Assembly: GCF_003323745.1 (NCBI RefSeq)
Contig: NZ_QOIL01000005.1
Coordinates: 310,001-374,000, forward strand
Direction of reading: 5' to 3'
Source of the DNA: Sphaerisporangium album
GTDB lineage: Bacteria; Actinomycetota; Actinomycetes; Streptosporangiales; Streptosporangiaceae
Length of the DNA: 64,000 nt
Numbering within the stretch: the first letter of the stretch is position 1; each line of letters begins with the position of its first letter. Below are positions 46,503 through 55,744 of this stretch, piece after piece. The notes under the pieces are model-generated. The model did not search any database, had not been told where the DNA came from, and saw only the letters and a program-made list of their open reading frames with translations. Position numbers and translations under genes: made by a program.

Positions 46503-47455
46503 CCGAGGTGCTCACGATCGGCAGGGTGGGCGTGGACATCTACCCCCTGCAGATCGGCGTCTCGCTGCGTGAGGTAGAGACCTTCGGCAAGTACCTCGGC
46601 GGCAGCCCGACCAACGTGGCCGTCGCCGCCGCCCGGCTCGGGCGCGACGCCGCCGTGATCACCCGCACGGGCGCCGACCCGTTCGGGGCGTTCGTCCACG
46701 ACGCGCTGCGCTCCTACGGCGTGGACGACCGGTACGTGACCGAGGTGCCCGGGTTGCCGACGCCGGTGACGTTCTGCGAGATCCACCCGCCCGAGCACTT
46801 CCCGCTGTACTTCTACCGCCACCCCAAGGCCCCCGACCTGGAGATCCACACCCGCGAGCTGGACCTGGCCGCGATCAGCCGCGCGGACCTGTTCTGGGCG
46901 ACGGTCACCGGCCTGTCCGAGGAGCCCTCGCGCGGCGCCCACCTCGCCGCCTGGGAGGCGCGCGGACGGGCGCCGCTCACCGTCCTCGACCTCGACTACC
47001 GCCCCATGTTCTGGTCCTCGCCGGACGCGGCGCGACAATGGGTGCGCGAGGCTCTGCGGCACGTCACCGTGGCCGTGGGCAACCTGGAGGAGTGCGAGGT
47101 CGCCACCGGAACGCGCGACCCGTACGACGCGGCCAGGGCGCTGCTGGACCTGGGCGTCGAGCTGGCGGTCGTCAAACAGGGCTCCGCCGGCGTGCTCGGC
47201 ATGACCGCCGGCGAGACCGTCGCGGTCCCGCCCGTGCCGGTCGAGGTGGTCAACGGCCTCGGCGCCGGCGACGCGTTCGGCGGCGCGCTGTGCGACGGCC
47301 TGCTCGCCGGGCGCGGCCTGGAGGAGGCGCTGCGGTTCGCCAACGCCGCCGGCGCGATCGTCGCCGGGCGGCTGGCCTGCGCCCCCGCCATGCCCACGGC
47401 CAAGGAGGTCGAAGCCGTGCTGGAGCGGCTCGCCGCCGGGGAATCCGATGCGTGA
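46499..47455 (+). CDS. iolC: 5-dehydro-2-deoxygluconokinase (PfkB family)
   Basis: 318 residues. Phosphorylates 5-dehydro-2-deoxygluconate after the IolB step. PfkB signatures: FGKYLGGSPTNVAVAAARLG near the N-terminus and the C-terminal VNGLGAGDAFGGALCDGL with the catalytic Asp; YRPMFWSS is typical of IolC. ATG overlaps the upstream stop (ATGA). The 3' end contains the first copy of a 15-bp direct repeat shared with the start of the next gene. Confidence 0.92.
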   Translation: MTEVLTIGRVGVDIYPLQIGVSLREVETFGKYLGGSPTNVAVAAARLGRDAAVITRTGADPFGAFVHDALRSYGVDDRYVTEVPGLPTPVTFCEIHPPEHFPLYFYRHPKAPDLEIHTRELDLAAISRADLFWATVTGLSEEPSRGAHLAAWEARGRAPLTVLDLDYRPMFWSSPDAARQWVREALRHVTVAVGNLEECEVATGTRDPYDAARALLDLGVELAVVKQGSAGVLGMTAGETVAVPPVPVEVVNGLGAGDAFGGALCDGLLAGRGLEEALRFANAAGAIVAGRLACAPAMPTAKEVEAVLERLAAGESDA

Positions 47456-47503
47456 CGAGGCCCGGGTCTCCCGGCCTTCGAGGGGGATCGATGCGTGACG
47501 AGG
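47446..47503 (+). repeat. 15-bp direct repeat at the iolC / aldolase junction
   Basis: CGATGCGTGACGAGG occurs at 47446-47460, overlapping the iolC stop, and again at 47489-47503, at the start of the next gene. The copies are 43 bp apart. The first ATG (47448) is out of frame with the second and closes after 17 codons. Confidence 0.85.
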
Positions 47504-48372
47504 ACCGCAGGAAGCTCTCCGAGTACCGTGCCCGGTACCCGGAGAAGATCGCGCAGGCCGCCGCCGAGCGCCGGCGAAGGCCGCTGCTGGCCGGGCGCGA
47601 CCAGCTCCTGATCATCGCGGCCGACCACGCCGCCCGGGGCGCGCTCGCCGTGCGCGGGCGTCCCATGGCGATGGCGAGCCGCTTCGACCTGCTCGACCGG
47701 CTGTGCGCCGCCCTGGCCAGGCCCGGCGTCGACGGCCTGCTCGCCACCCCCGACATCATCGAGGACCTGCTGCTACTCGGCGCCCTGGACGACAAGGTGG
47801 TGGTCGGGTCGATGAACCGCGGCGGCGTCCACGGCACGGCGTTCGAGTTCGACGACCGCTTCACCGCCTACGACACCGACACGATCGTCCGCATGGGCCT
47901 CGACGGCGGCAAGATGCTGTGCCGCGTCGGCCTCGACTCGGCCGAGACGGTCCGCACCCTGGAGGCGTGCGCCGGGGCCGTGACAAGCCTCGCCCGGCAG
48001 GGGCTCGTCGCCATGGTCGAGCCGTTCTGGTCCCGCCGCGACGAGGGCGGCGTCCGGCACGACCTGTCCCCGGAGGGCGTGATCCACTCCATCCACGTCG
48101 GGCAGGCGCTCGGCGCGACCTCCGCGCACACCTGGCTGAAGATCCCCGTGATCGACGAGATGGAACGGGTCATGGAGGCCACCACCCTGCCCACCCTGCT
48201 GCTCGGCGGCGACCCGACCGTCGCGCCCGACCAGGTGTACTCCTCCTGGAGCAAGGCGCTGCGGCTTCCCGGCGTGCGGGGGCTCGTCGTGGGGCGCGCG
48301 CTGCTCTACCCTCCAGACGACGATGTGGCCGCGGCCGTCGACATCGCCGCCGGTCTATTGGAGGTGTCCTGA
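47491..48372 (+). CDS. Cgl0159-like (beta/alpha)8 aldolase family protein
   Basis: 293 residues, class I aldolase-like TIM barrel related to DeoC/LacD. Features: LLIIAADHAARGALAVRG, a candidate Schiff-base Lys in THTWLKIPVIDE-like HTWLKIPVI, and the phosphate-binding end LLLGGDPTVAPDQ. It probably cleaves 6-phospho-5-dehydro-2-deoxygluconate to DHAP and malonate semialdehyde, taking the place of IolJ, which is otherwise missing. ATG 47491 with GAGGGGG. This is the only junction in the operon with a gap (35 bp); the stop overlaps the iolB start as TGATG. Confidence 0.82.
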   Translation: MRDEDRRKLSEYRARYPEKIAQAAAERRRRPLLAGRDQLLIIAADHAARGALAVRGRPMAMASRFDLLDRLCAALARPGVDGLLATPDIIEDLLLLGALDDKVVVGSMNRGGVHGTAFEFDDRFTAYDTDTIVRMGLDGGKMLCRVGLDSAETVRTLEACAGAVTSLARQGLVAMVEPFWSRRDEGGVRHDLSPEGVIHSIHVGQALGATSAHTWLKIPVIDEMERVMEATTLPTLLLGGDPTVAPDQVYSSWSKALRLPGVRGLVVGRALLYPPDDDVAAAVDIAAGLLEVS

Positions 48373-49220
48373 TGTCGTACATCCCCGCGGGCTCCACGGC
48401 GGCGGCTCCCTGGGCGTTGTGGGTCTCACCCGCGAGCGCCGGCTGGACGTACGCCGGGCTGCGCGCGCTCAACCTCTCCGGCGAGACGGTCGAGTTCGAG
48501 ACCGGCGACGAAGAGATGCTGGTCGTCCCGCTGTCCGGCTCGTGCGTCGTCGAGTGCGACGGCGAACGCCTGGAGCTCCAGGGGCGCGAGTCGGTCTTCG
48601 CCGGCGTCACGGACTTCGCGTACCTGCCCATCGGGGCGACCGCGCGCGTCACCGGCCGGGGCCGCTTCGGCCTGCCCACCGCGCGCGCCACCCGCCGCCT
48701 GCCCGTACGGTACGGCGCGGCGGCGGACGTCCCGGTGGAGGTGCGCGGGGCCGGGCAGGCCAGCCGGCAGGTCAACAACTTCTGCGCGCCCGAGGCGTTC
48801 GAGTGCGACAAGCTCATGGCCGTCGAGGTGCTGACCCCCGGAGGCAACTGGTCCTCCTACCCGCCGCACAAGCACGACACCCCCGGCGAGGGCGAGGCCG
48901 TGCTGGAGGAGATCTACTACTTCGAGGGCGGCCCCGGGTACCAGCGGGTGTACGGCGCGCCGGGCCGGCCGATCGACGTGCTCGCCGAGGTCGGCTGCGG
49001 GGACGTCGTCCTCGTCCCGCACGGCTACCACGGGCCCTCCATGGCGGCCCCCGGCTACGACCTGTACTACCTCAACGTCCTCGCCGGCCCTGACGAGAAG
49101 CGCTCCATGGCCTTCTGCGACGACCCCCGCCACGCCTGGATCCGCTCCACCTGGCAGGACCAGCCCGTGGACCCCCGCGTCCCCATGACCGCCAAGCCCG
49201 ATGGGGAGGTGACGGCGTGA
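48372..49220 (+). CDS. iolB: 5-deoxy-glucuronate isomerase
   Basis: 282 residues, bicupin fold. Isomerises 5-deoxy-D-glucuronate to 5-dehydro-2-deoxygluconate. The metal site lies in the second half: NWSSYPPHKHDTPGEGEAVL and LEEIYYFEGGPGYQRVY, with VLVPHGYHGPS giving the fourth ligand. ATG overlaps the preceding stop by one base and the stop overlaps iolD by 4 bp. Confidence 0.95.
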   Translation: MSYIPAGSTAAAPWALWVSPASAGWTYAGLRALNLSGETVEFETGDEEMLVVPLSGSCVVECDGERLELQGRESVFAGVTDFAYLPIGATARVTGRGRFGLPTARATRRLPVRYGAAADVPVEVRGAGQASRQVNNFCAPEAFECDKLMAVEVLTPGGNWSSYPPHKHDTPGEGEAVLEEIYYFEGGPGYQRVYGAPGRPIDVLAEVGCGDVVLVPHGYHGPSMAAPGYDLYYLNVLAGPDEKRSMAFCDDPRHAWIRSTWQDQPVDPRVPMTAKPDGEVTA

Positions 49221-51052
49221 AGACCGTCAGGCTGACCGTGGCGCAGGCGCTCGTGCGGTTCCTCGCCGAGCAGTGGAGCGAGCGCGACGGCATCGAGCAA
49301 CGTCTCATCGCCGGATGTTTCGGCATCTTCGGGCACGGCAACGTGGCCGGCATCGGCCAGGCGCTGGCCGAGCGCGGCGCGGGACTCGGCGACCCACTGC
49401 CGTACTACCTGGCCAGGAACGAGCAGGCCATGGTCCACACCGCCGTCGGCTACGCCAAGACGCGCAACCGGCTCTCCACCTACGCCTGTACGACGTCCAT
49501 CGGCCCCGGCGCCACCAACATGGTGACCGGCGCGGCGCTCGCGACGATCAACCGGATCCCGGTGCTGCTGCTCCCCGGAGACATCTTCGCCACCCGCGCC
49601 GCCGGAGCCGTCCTCCAGGAACTGGAGGACCCGCGCTCGTACGACGTCAGCGTCAACGACTGCCTGCGCCCGGTCTCCCGCTTCTTCGACCGGATCAACC
49701 GGCCAGAGCAGCTCCCGTCCGCCCTGATGGCGGCGATGCGCGTGCTCACCGACCCCGCCGAGACCGGCGCGGTGACGCTGGCCCTGCCGCAGGACGTCCA
49801 GGCCGAGGCGCACGACTGGCCCGTCGAGCTGTTCGAACGGCGGGTCTGGCACGTCGCCAGGCCGATCCCCGACGCCGCCGCCGTCGAGCGCGCCGTCGAG
49901 GTCATCAAGTCGTCCAGGCGCCCCCTCATCGTCGCGGGCGGCGGGGTCATCTACAGCGAGGCGTGGGGCGAGCTGACCGCGTTCGCCGAGGAGCACGGGG
50001 TGCCCGTCGGCGAGACGCAGGCCGGCAAGGGCGCGCTGCCGGACGAGCACCCGTGCGCGCTCGGCGCCATCGGGCACACCGGCACCGCCGCCGCCAACAC
50101 CATCGCCCGCGAGGCCGACCTCGTGATCGGCGTCGGCACCCGGTACACCGACTTCACCACCGCCTCGCGCACCCTCTTCGGCGACGCCCGCTTCGTGAAC
50201 CTCAACGTCACGGCGTTCGACGCCGCCAAGCACGCCGGGGTCATGCTCGTCGGCGACGCCCGCGAGGCGCTCGCGCTGCTCGACCTCGGCGGCTGGCGGG
50301 CCGATCCCTCGTGGACGGTGCGTGCCACCGGGCTGAGCCGCGACTGGCGGTCCAGGGTCGCCGAGCTCCAGGCCGGGGAGGCGCTGACGCAGCCGGTCAT
50401 GCTGGGCGTGCTCAACGAGGTCGCGGGGACGGACGGCGTGGTCGTCAACGCCGCCGGGTCCATGCCCGGCGACCTGCACAAGCTGTGGCGCGCCTCCGAC
50501 CCGAAGGCGTACCACGTCGAGTACGGCTACTCCTGCATGGGGTACGAGATCGCCGGCGGCCTCGGCGTCAAGCTCGCCGCCCCGGAGCGCGAGGTGTTCG
50601 TGCTGGTCGGCGACGGGTCGTACCTGATGATGGCCCAGGAGATCGCCACCGCCGTCCAGGAGGGGCTCAAGCTGGTCGTCGTGATCGTGGACAACCACGG
50701 CTTCGCCTCGATCGGCGGGCTGTCGGAGTCGGTCGGCGCGCGGCGGCTCGGCACCTCCTACCGCATGCGCTCCACGGACGGCCACCTGGAGGGCGCCTAC
50801 CTGCCGGTCGACCTCGCCGCCAACGCGGCCAGCCTCGGCGCCGACGTCCTCCGCGCCACCGACCCCGAAAGCTTCCGCGTAGCCCTCCTCAAGGCCCGCG
50901 ACGCCAAGACCACGACGGTCGTCCACGTGGAGACCGTCCCCGGCCCGACCCCGGAGACCACAGCCTGGTGGGACGTCCCCATAGCCGAAACCTCCACCAC
51001 TCTCCGCGAAACCTACGAAGACCACAAACGCTCCCAACACCCCTACCTGTAA
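49217..51052 (+). CDS. iolD: 3D-(3,5/4)-trihydroxycyclohexane-1,2-dione hydrolase
   Basis: 611 residues, thiamine-diphosphate enzyme that opens the inositol ring. Three-domain POX fold: PYR domain with the proton-relay Glu in ARNEQAMVHTAVGYAK, central domain, and PP domain with the ThDP motif VGDGSYLMMAQEIATAVQEG ... NHGFAS. FGIFGHGNVAGIGQAL near the N-terminus is characteristic of IolD. GTG start overlaps iolB (GTGA). It ends the operon; no iolA/mmsA, transporter or iolR is in the window after it. Confidence 0.95.
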   Translation: MKTVRLTVAQALVRFLAEQWSERDGIEQRLIAGCFGIFGHGNVAGIGQALAERGAGLGDPLPYYLARNEQAMVHTAVGYAKTRNRLSTYACTTSIGPGATNMVTGAALATINRIPVLLLPGDIFATRAAGAVLQELEDPRSYDVSVNDCLRPVSRFFDRINRPEQLPSALMAAMRVLTDPAETGAVTLALPQDVQAEAHDWPVELFERRVWHVARPIPDAAAVERAVEVIKSSRRPLIVAGGGVIYSEAWGELTAFAEEHGVPVGETQAGKGALPDEHPCALGAIGHTGTAAANTIAREADLVIGVGTRYTDFTTASRTLFGDARFVNLNVTAFDAAKHAGVMLVGDAREALALLDLGGWRADPSWTVRATGLSRDWRSRVAELQAGEALTQPVMLGVLNEVAGTDGVVVNAAGSMPGDLHKLWRASDPKAYHVEYGYSCMGYEIAGGLGVKLAAPEREVFVLVGDGSYLMMAQEIATAVQEGLKLVVVIVDNHGFASIGGLSESVGARRLGTSYRMRSTDGHLEGAYLPVDLAANAASLGADVLRATDPESFRVALLKARDAKTTTVVHVETVPGPTPETTAWWDVPIAETSTTLRETYEDHKRSQHPYL

Positions 51053-51180
51053 CGCCCGCGCTCGCGCTGCCTCCCTCCGCCGACGCTCGCATTGGCCGGC
51101 GGTGACGTGGTCTTCTCCGGAGCCGATGCGGTGGGAGTAGGACGGGGATTCGGCCACCGCCTCGGTCATCCCCGAGGCCA

Positions 51181-51209
51181 TTGACCGGTTGAAGGCGTGA
51201 CCGTACCCT
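51181..51209 (+). promoter_or_regulatory. Promoter of the MFS transporter gene
   Basis: TTGACC (51181-51186), 17-bp spacer, TACCCT (51204-51209). It fixes the start of the transporter: a GTG at 51197 lies inside the promoter, so the GTG at 51251 with GGAGG must be used. Confidence 0.6.
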
Positions 51210-51250
51210 GGCCGAACTTGAACCAGCCTCATGTTCCAGTGGAGGCCGCA

Positions 51251-52438
51251 GTGCCAACCCCCCGTGACCGGCGCGCGCGCCTCGCCACCTTCGCCATCTT
51301 CTTCGTGCAGGGGCTGACGTTCGCCACCCTGCTCACCCAGGTCGCCGCGCTCCAGAGGAAACACGGGCTCAGCGACCGCGAACTGTCCATTCTGCTGCTG
51401 GTGGTGCCGGTGATCGCGGGCGTCGGCAGCGTTCTGGCCGGGGAGATCGCCAAGCGGCACGGCAGCCGGGTGGTGCTGCGAATCGCACAGCCACTCGCCG
51501 GGCTGGCCGTCGTCCTCGCCGGACTCGCGGGGAACGTCCCCCAGCTCGTCGGCGCCAACGTCCTGTTCGGGCTGTGCCTCGGCGCGGTGGACGCGGGCAT
51601 GAACATGCAGGCCGTGACGGTCGAGCGCCGGTACGGCCGGCCGGTCCTGACCGGGTTCCACGCGCTGTGGAGCGCCGCCGCCGTCATCGGTGCGGCGTGG
51701 GCCTCTGCGGCGGGCGGGATCGGGCTCGGCCTTCCCGCGACCTTCGCCGTCGCGATGGTGGCGGGTGTCGCGATCGCCGTGGTCGCGGGGCCGACGCTGT
51801 GCGCTCCCGAGGAGGAGCATGTGGAGCCGGTCGCGGACGCGCTCGCTCCGGGTTCGCCGGGGACGCGCTTCCCCTCGAGGCCGATCCTGCCGCTGTGCCT
51901 GGCGATGGCTTTCCTGTACGTGGGGGACGCGTCCATCTCGAACTTCGGCTCCGTCTACATGGACAAGATCATGCATGCGTCGGCGGCCGTCATCCCCCTG
52001 GCGCTCGGTGCGTACCAGGCGACGACGTTCGTGGTCAGGGTCGGTGGTGACCTGGCCGTACGCCGGTACGGGCCCGCGGCGATCGTCCGCATCGGCGGGG
52101 CGCTGGCGGCGCTGGGCTTCGCAGGGATCGTCGCGGCGCCGAACGAGCCCCTGGCGATCGTCGCGTTCGGGGTCGCGGGGGTCGGCCTGTCGGTGGTGGC
52201 CCCGCAGTCGTTCTCGGCCGCCGGACGGCTCGACCCCGCGGGTACGGGCGTCGCCATCGCGCGCGTCAACATGTTCAACTACGTCGGCTTCATCGTCGGA
52301 GCGGCCCTGGTGGGCGGCATCGCGGACGCGGCGGACTACCAGGTGGCGTTCGCCGCCCCGCTCGTCCTTGCAGCGGCCATAGTCGCCCTCGCCTCCGGCT
52401 TCCAGGCGAACCGGCCCCTCCACGTCCCCTCGTCTTGA
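51251..52438 (+). CDS. MFS transporter (YbjJ/FucP-like family)
   Basis: 395 residues from a GTG with GGAGG 6 nt upstream, about 12 membrane segments. FVQGLTFATLLTQVAALQRK is followed by the loop between helices 2 and 3, GEIAKRHGSRVVLR, a variant of the MFS motif A; GLCLGAVDAGMNMQAVTVERR is a hallmark of the YbjJ-like group. The substrate is unknown. It is not a typical inositol permease of the sugar-porter family and has its own promoter, so its link with the iol operon is uncertain. Confidence 0.88.
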   Translation: MPTPRDRRARLATFAIFFVQGLTFATLLTQVAALQRKHGLSDRELSILLLVVPVIAGVGSVLAGEIAKRHGSRVVLRIAQPLAGLAVVLAGLAGNVPQLVGANVLFGLCLGAVDAGMNMQAVTVERRYGRPVLTGFHALWSAAAVIGAAWASAAGGIGLGLPATFAVAMVAGVAIAVVAGPTLCAPEEEHVEPVADALAPGSPGTRFPSRPILPLCLAMAFLYVGDASISNFGSVYMDKIMHASAAVIPLALGAYQATTFVVRVGGDLAVRRYGPAAIVRIGGALAALGFAGIVAAPNEPLAIVAFGVAGVGLSVVAPQSFSAAGRLDPAGTGVAIARVNMFNYVGFIVGAALVGGIADAADYQVAFAAPLVLAAAIVALASGFQANRPLHVPSS

Positions 52439-52530
52439 GGTGCTGCCGCGGAGCAGGCGGTAGTCGTAATGCGGGTCCAGAGGTGTCAGCGTTCCGTCAT
52501 CGACGTTGTCCTGCTGGGGACGACGCCGCC

Positions 52531-52932
52531 TCAGGGCCAGACGCGGTCGCGTGCGGGAACTTCGGGTGACGGGGAGATCTGGACGGCCCGGGTCTCCTGC
52601 ACGGTGAACTCGTCCACCACGTGGCGGTTGTGGAGGAGAAAGCCGATCAGCCCGGCGACGGCCTGCGCGCCGCGCGCGGCACGCGCCTGTCCGGTCAGCA
52701 GGTAGATCTGGGGAGCGGAGAGCTTGTCCAGGTTGAAACGGTTGCCGTGCCGATGGACGTCCTGCAACGCCTTGACCGGGATCGGCCGGCGGGAGTTGAA
52801 CCACACGGCGACGTCCCAGGTGATCGAGTCCGGGTCGGGATCGGCCGACTCCTCGAAGCAGGAAACGCAGCCGTCGCGGGCGTCGTACCCGTGCGGGCAC
52901 GCCCAGTAGGCGGCATCGTCCTGGTGGATCAC
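52531..52932 (-). CDS. Unknown protein with Cys/His zinc motif
   Basis: 133 residues from a GTG with AAGGAG upstream. The first 26 residues carry a probable zinc knuckle, Cys12-Pro-His14 ... Cys22-x2-Cys25 (WACPHGYDARDGCVSCFEE). The rest is mixed, with LSAPQIYLLTGQARAARGAQ and a Val-rich end. No family recognised. The N-terminal motif recalls short nucleic-acid-binding or recruitment modules. It is convergent with the MFS gene and 181 bp from the divergent DUF1707 gene. Confidence 0.65.
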   Translation of the reverse strand: MIHQDDAAYWACPHGYDARDGCVSCFEESADPDPDSITWDVAVWFNSRRPIPVKALQDVHRHGNRFNLDKLSAPQIYLLTGQARAARGAQAVAGLIGFLLHNRHVVDEFTVQETRAVQISPSPEVPARDRVWP

Positions 52933-53113
52933 GCGGTGGGCTCCTTAAAGCGCGGGTCGGTGATCGGGCGCCCGCCGTCGAGCGGGGCCGCCGGATCGAC
53001 CGAGGTCATACAATTCTGGCTGATCTTCCGTCCTGATGTGCTGACCTGGCGGTTTTCGACGGATAGCGTGGCGGGGGGTACGCCTTGGGCGTGTCGCCGG
53101 TTAGTGTCGAGAC

Positions 53114-53803
53114 GTGGAAGCCGAGCGCGGAGCGCGCCATGATCGCTGGGGCGCCCGATGGAACCAGCAGGGCGCTCCGATCCTGCGGCAGTTCCTGGCG
53201 GGCGTGCTCAGCAGCACGCAGACCGGCCAGGGGCCGGCGCCGTCCGAGCTGCGGGCGTCCGACGACGATCGTGAGCGCGTGGTGACGGTACTGCGCGAGG
53301 CGGTGGTGGACGGACGCCTGACCCAGCTTGAGCACGAGGAGCGCGTCGAGCGCGTGTACAGCGCCCGCACGCTGGGCGAACTGGTCGTGCTGACCGCCGA
53401 CCTGCTGCCCGAGGACCTCCAGCCCCTGCGCGCCGACGGCCGGCCGGTGATGGCGCTGTTCCAGAAAGAGCAGCGGGCGGGCCGCTGGGTCGTCCCCTCG
53501 CGGTACTCGGTGACGGCCGTCGGCACCGGCGTGACCCTGGACCTGCGCGAGGCGCTGCTCCAGAGCGCCCACATCACCGTGCAGGCCACGGTGGTGGGCG
53601 CGACGCTGACGCTGATCGTCCCCGAGGACGTTCACGTGGTCATCCCCGCCTCGGCCGTGCTGGCCGGGAAGAAGAACCACGTGCCCAGGTCGCCGACGCC
53701 CGGCGCGCCCGTCATCGAGATCACCGGCGTGATCATGATGGGAAATGTCGTGGCGAAATCCCCCAAGCCTCCCCGGCGGGGCTGGGGCCGCCGCCGAGAC
53801 TGA
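53114..53803 (+). CDS. DUF1707 (SHOCT-like) domain protein with LiaF-like C-terminus
   Basis: 229 residues. The DUF1707 motif is complete at about residues 46-98: LRASDDDRERVVTVLREAVV, then DGRLTQLEHEERVERVYSAR and TLGELVVLTADLLP. The C-terminal third is a beta-helix-like region (VTLDLREALLQSAHITVQAT, ITGVIMMGNVVAK) similar to cell-wall-active-antibiotic-response proteins. There is no membrane segment. GTG start with weak ribosome site. The end is strongly basic. Probably an envelope-stress or membrane-surface factor; exact role unknown. Confidence 0.85.
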   Translation: MEAERGARHDRWGARWNQQGAPILRQFLAGVLSSTQTGQGPAPSELRASDDDRERVVTVLREAVVDGRLTQLEHEERVERVYSARTLGELVVLTADLLPEDLQPLRADGRPVMALFQKEQRAGRWVVPSRYSVTAVGTGVTLDLREALLQSAHITVQATVVGATLTLIVPEDVHVVIPASAVLAGKKNHVPRSPTPGAPVIEITGVIMMGNVVAKSPKPPRRGWGRRRD

Positions 53804-53898
53804 CGATACCGAGGACGCCTTTGCCCAAGACCCGAGAGAAGACCCGCGGTCGAGGGTGTGGGGACCAGGCCGCGCACCGAGGAAGCCCGGGCGGAAGA

Positions 53899-54933
53899 TC
53901 AGGTGGCGGTGTCGAAGTTGATGGCGCTGTAGGCGCGCAGCTTCCAGAGCTGGTGCTCGCTCTCGACCTTGCGCACGGTGCCGGAGCGGCCGCGCATGAC
54001 CAGCGAGTGCGTGACGGCGACCCCCGACCGGTACCGCACCCCGGCCATCAGCTCGCCGTCGGTGATGCCGGAGGCCGCGAAGAAGACGTCCTCCGAGGTC
54101 ACCAGGTCGTCGGTGGTGAGGACACGGTCCAGGTCGTGCCCGGCTTCGAGCGCACGGCGGTGCTCGTCGTCGTCGCGCGGCCACAGCTTGCCCTGGATCA
54201 CGCCGCCCAGGCACTTCAGCGCGCAGGCGGCGATGATGCCCTCGGGAGTACCGCCGATGCCCATCATCAGGTCGATGCCCGTGTCGCGCCGCGCCGCCAT
54301 GATCGCCCCGGCGACGTCGCCGTCGGTGATGAACTTGATGCGCGCCCCCGTCTCGCGGATCTCCTTGACGAGCCGCTCGTGGCGGGGCCGGTCGAGCACC
54401 ACCACCATGACGTCGGACGGCGAGCAGTCCTTGGCGCGGGCCACCGCCTCGATGTTGGCGGCGACGGGGGCGTTGATGTCCACCGCGTCCGCGGCCTCGG
54501 GGCCGGTCACCAGTTTGTCCATGTAGAAGACCGCCGACGGGTCGTACATCGACCCGCGCGGGCTGACCGCGATCACCGAGATGGCGTTCGGCATGCCGAG
54601 AGCGGTCAGGCGGGTGCCGTCGATCGGGTCCACGGCGACGTCGCACGCGGCGCCGCTGCCGTCGCCCACGCGCTCGCCGTTGTACAGCATGGGCGCGTTG
54701 TCCTTCTCCCCCTCGCCGATCACCACGGTGCCGTCCATGGAGACCGTATTGATCAACTGGCGCATGGCGTTCACCGCCGCGCCGTCCGCGCCGTTCTTGT
54801 CGCCGCGGCCCACCCAGCGCGCCGCGGCCATCGCCGCCGCCTCGGTGACGCGGACCAGTTCCAGTGCCAGGTTGCGGTCGGGAGCGCGCTCGCCCGTGGC
54901 GAGTGCGGGAGGTACGGACGTCTGTGCCGACAT
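53899..54933 (-). CDS. glpX: Class II fructose-1,6-bisphosphatase
   Basis: 344 residues. Dephosphorylates fructose 1,6-bisphosphate in gluconeogenesis. Metal-binding signatures [15 protein letters not shown] and [14 protein letters not shown] are intact, and [20 protein letters not shown] is the substrate loop. ATG at 54933 with AGAGGGG. It is the only FBPase in view and works in the same direction as PEP carboxykinase. By position it corresponds to Rv1099c, next to DUF4245 as here. Divergent from a TetR gene over 144 bp. Confidence 0.96.
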   Translation of the reverse strand: MSAQTSVPPALATGERAPDRNLALELVRVTEAAAMAAARWVGRGDKNGADGAAVNAMRQLINTVSMDGTVVIGEGEKDNAPMLYNGERVGDGSGAACDVAVDPIDGTRLTALGMPNAISVIAVSPRGSMYDPSAVFYMDKLVTGPEAADAVDINAPVAANIEAVARAKDCSPSDVMVVVLDRPRHERLVKEIRETGARIKFITDGDVAGAIMAARRDTGIDLMMGIGGTPEGIIAACALKCLGGVIQGKLWPRDDDEHRRALEAGHDLDRVLTTDDLVTSEDVFFAASGITDGELMAGVRYRSGVAVTHSLVMRGRSGTVRKVESEHQLWKLRAYSAINFDTAT

Positions 54934-55077
54934 GGCGAAAAGCCCCTCTTATCCACACGAACGTCGATCGGGACGCCCTTCACAGGACCTACCAGGTTCC
55001 CTGCTTTCTAATCCAGCCGACGTCAACGATGGTAGTTGTCTCACTTCGGCGGCCGACGGGGGGATACTGTCGCCCTC

Positions 55078-55674
55078 ATGAGCAGTGACACGGAACGACC
55101 GGTGGCAGTGCGCACCTCGGAACGCGGCGCCGCCACGCGGGTCGCGCTGCTGGACGCCGCCCGGGAGATATTCGTCACACGGGGCTTCGCCGAGGCCGGA
55201 GTCACCGACGTCGTTTCCCGTGCGGGGGCCAGCGTGGGCTCCCTGTATCACCACTTCTCCGGCAAGGCCGACCTGTACCTCACGCTCTTCGAGGAATTCC
55301 AGGTCCGCCAGACACAGCGCACCAAACACGCCGTGCAGGCGGCGCGCACCGAGGGCGAGACCGACCCGATGCGGCTGTTCATCGCCGGAGCCCGCGCCTA
55401 CCTCGAAGGGTGCTTCGACGAGCGCGAGCTCGCGGCCCTGTTCCTGCGCGGGGACGGCCCGCCCGGGTTCGAGGTGATCATGCGCGACCGCATGCGCCAG
55501 TGGGCGCGGCGCAACGCCGCCCTGTTCGAGGACGACGAGGGCGCGCTGGTCGTGGTGGTCACGGGGGCGCTGGCGGCGGCCGTCTCGGAGGTCGCGCTGT
55601 CGCAGGACGTCACGGCCTCCCGCGCGCTGGCCGAGAACGTCCTGACGATCATCAGCCAGGTGCACCGCCCGTAG
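55078..55674 (+). CDS. TetR family transcriptional regulator
   Basis: 198 residues from ATG 55078. Helix-turn-helix: TRVALLDAAREIFVTRGFAE, then AGVTDVVSRAGASVGSLYHH and FSGKADLY (about residues 20-68). The ligand domain includes LEGCFDERELAALFLRGDGP. No ribosome site precedes the ATG; TACTGT (55065-55070) lies 7 nt upstream, so a leaderless message is likely. An in-frame TTG at 55036 would add 14 residues but lies before this -10. Divergent from glpX, which it may or may not regulate. Confidence 0.92.
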   Translation: MSSDTERPVAVRTSERGAATRVALLDAAREIFVTRGFAEAGVTDVVSRAGASVGSLYHHFSGKADLYLTLFEEFQVRQTQRTKHAVQAARTEGETDPMRLFIAGARAYLEGCFDERELAALFLRGDGPPGFEVIMRDRMRQWARRNAALFEDDEGALVVVVTGALAAAVSEVALSQDVTASRALAENVLTIISQVHRP

Positions 55675-55744
55675 CCGGCCGCCGGGACGCCCAGCGGTGA
55701 CGCGCGTTCCGGACCGCCGGGCGCGGCCGGTAATCTTGCTGGTT

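Noticed and set aside
47448-47501. ATG overlapping the iolC stop as the aldolase start
   Set aside because: It is out of frame with the aldolase (43 bp offset) and closes after 17 codons; it is explained by the direct repeat.
51197-51250. Upstream GTG (51197) as start of the MFS transporter
   Set aside because: It lies between the -35 and -10 of the TTGACC-17-TACCCT promoter, and the GTG at 51251 has a good ribosome site.
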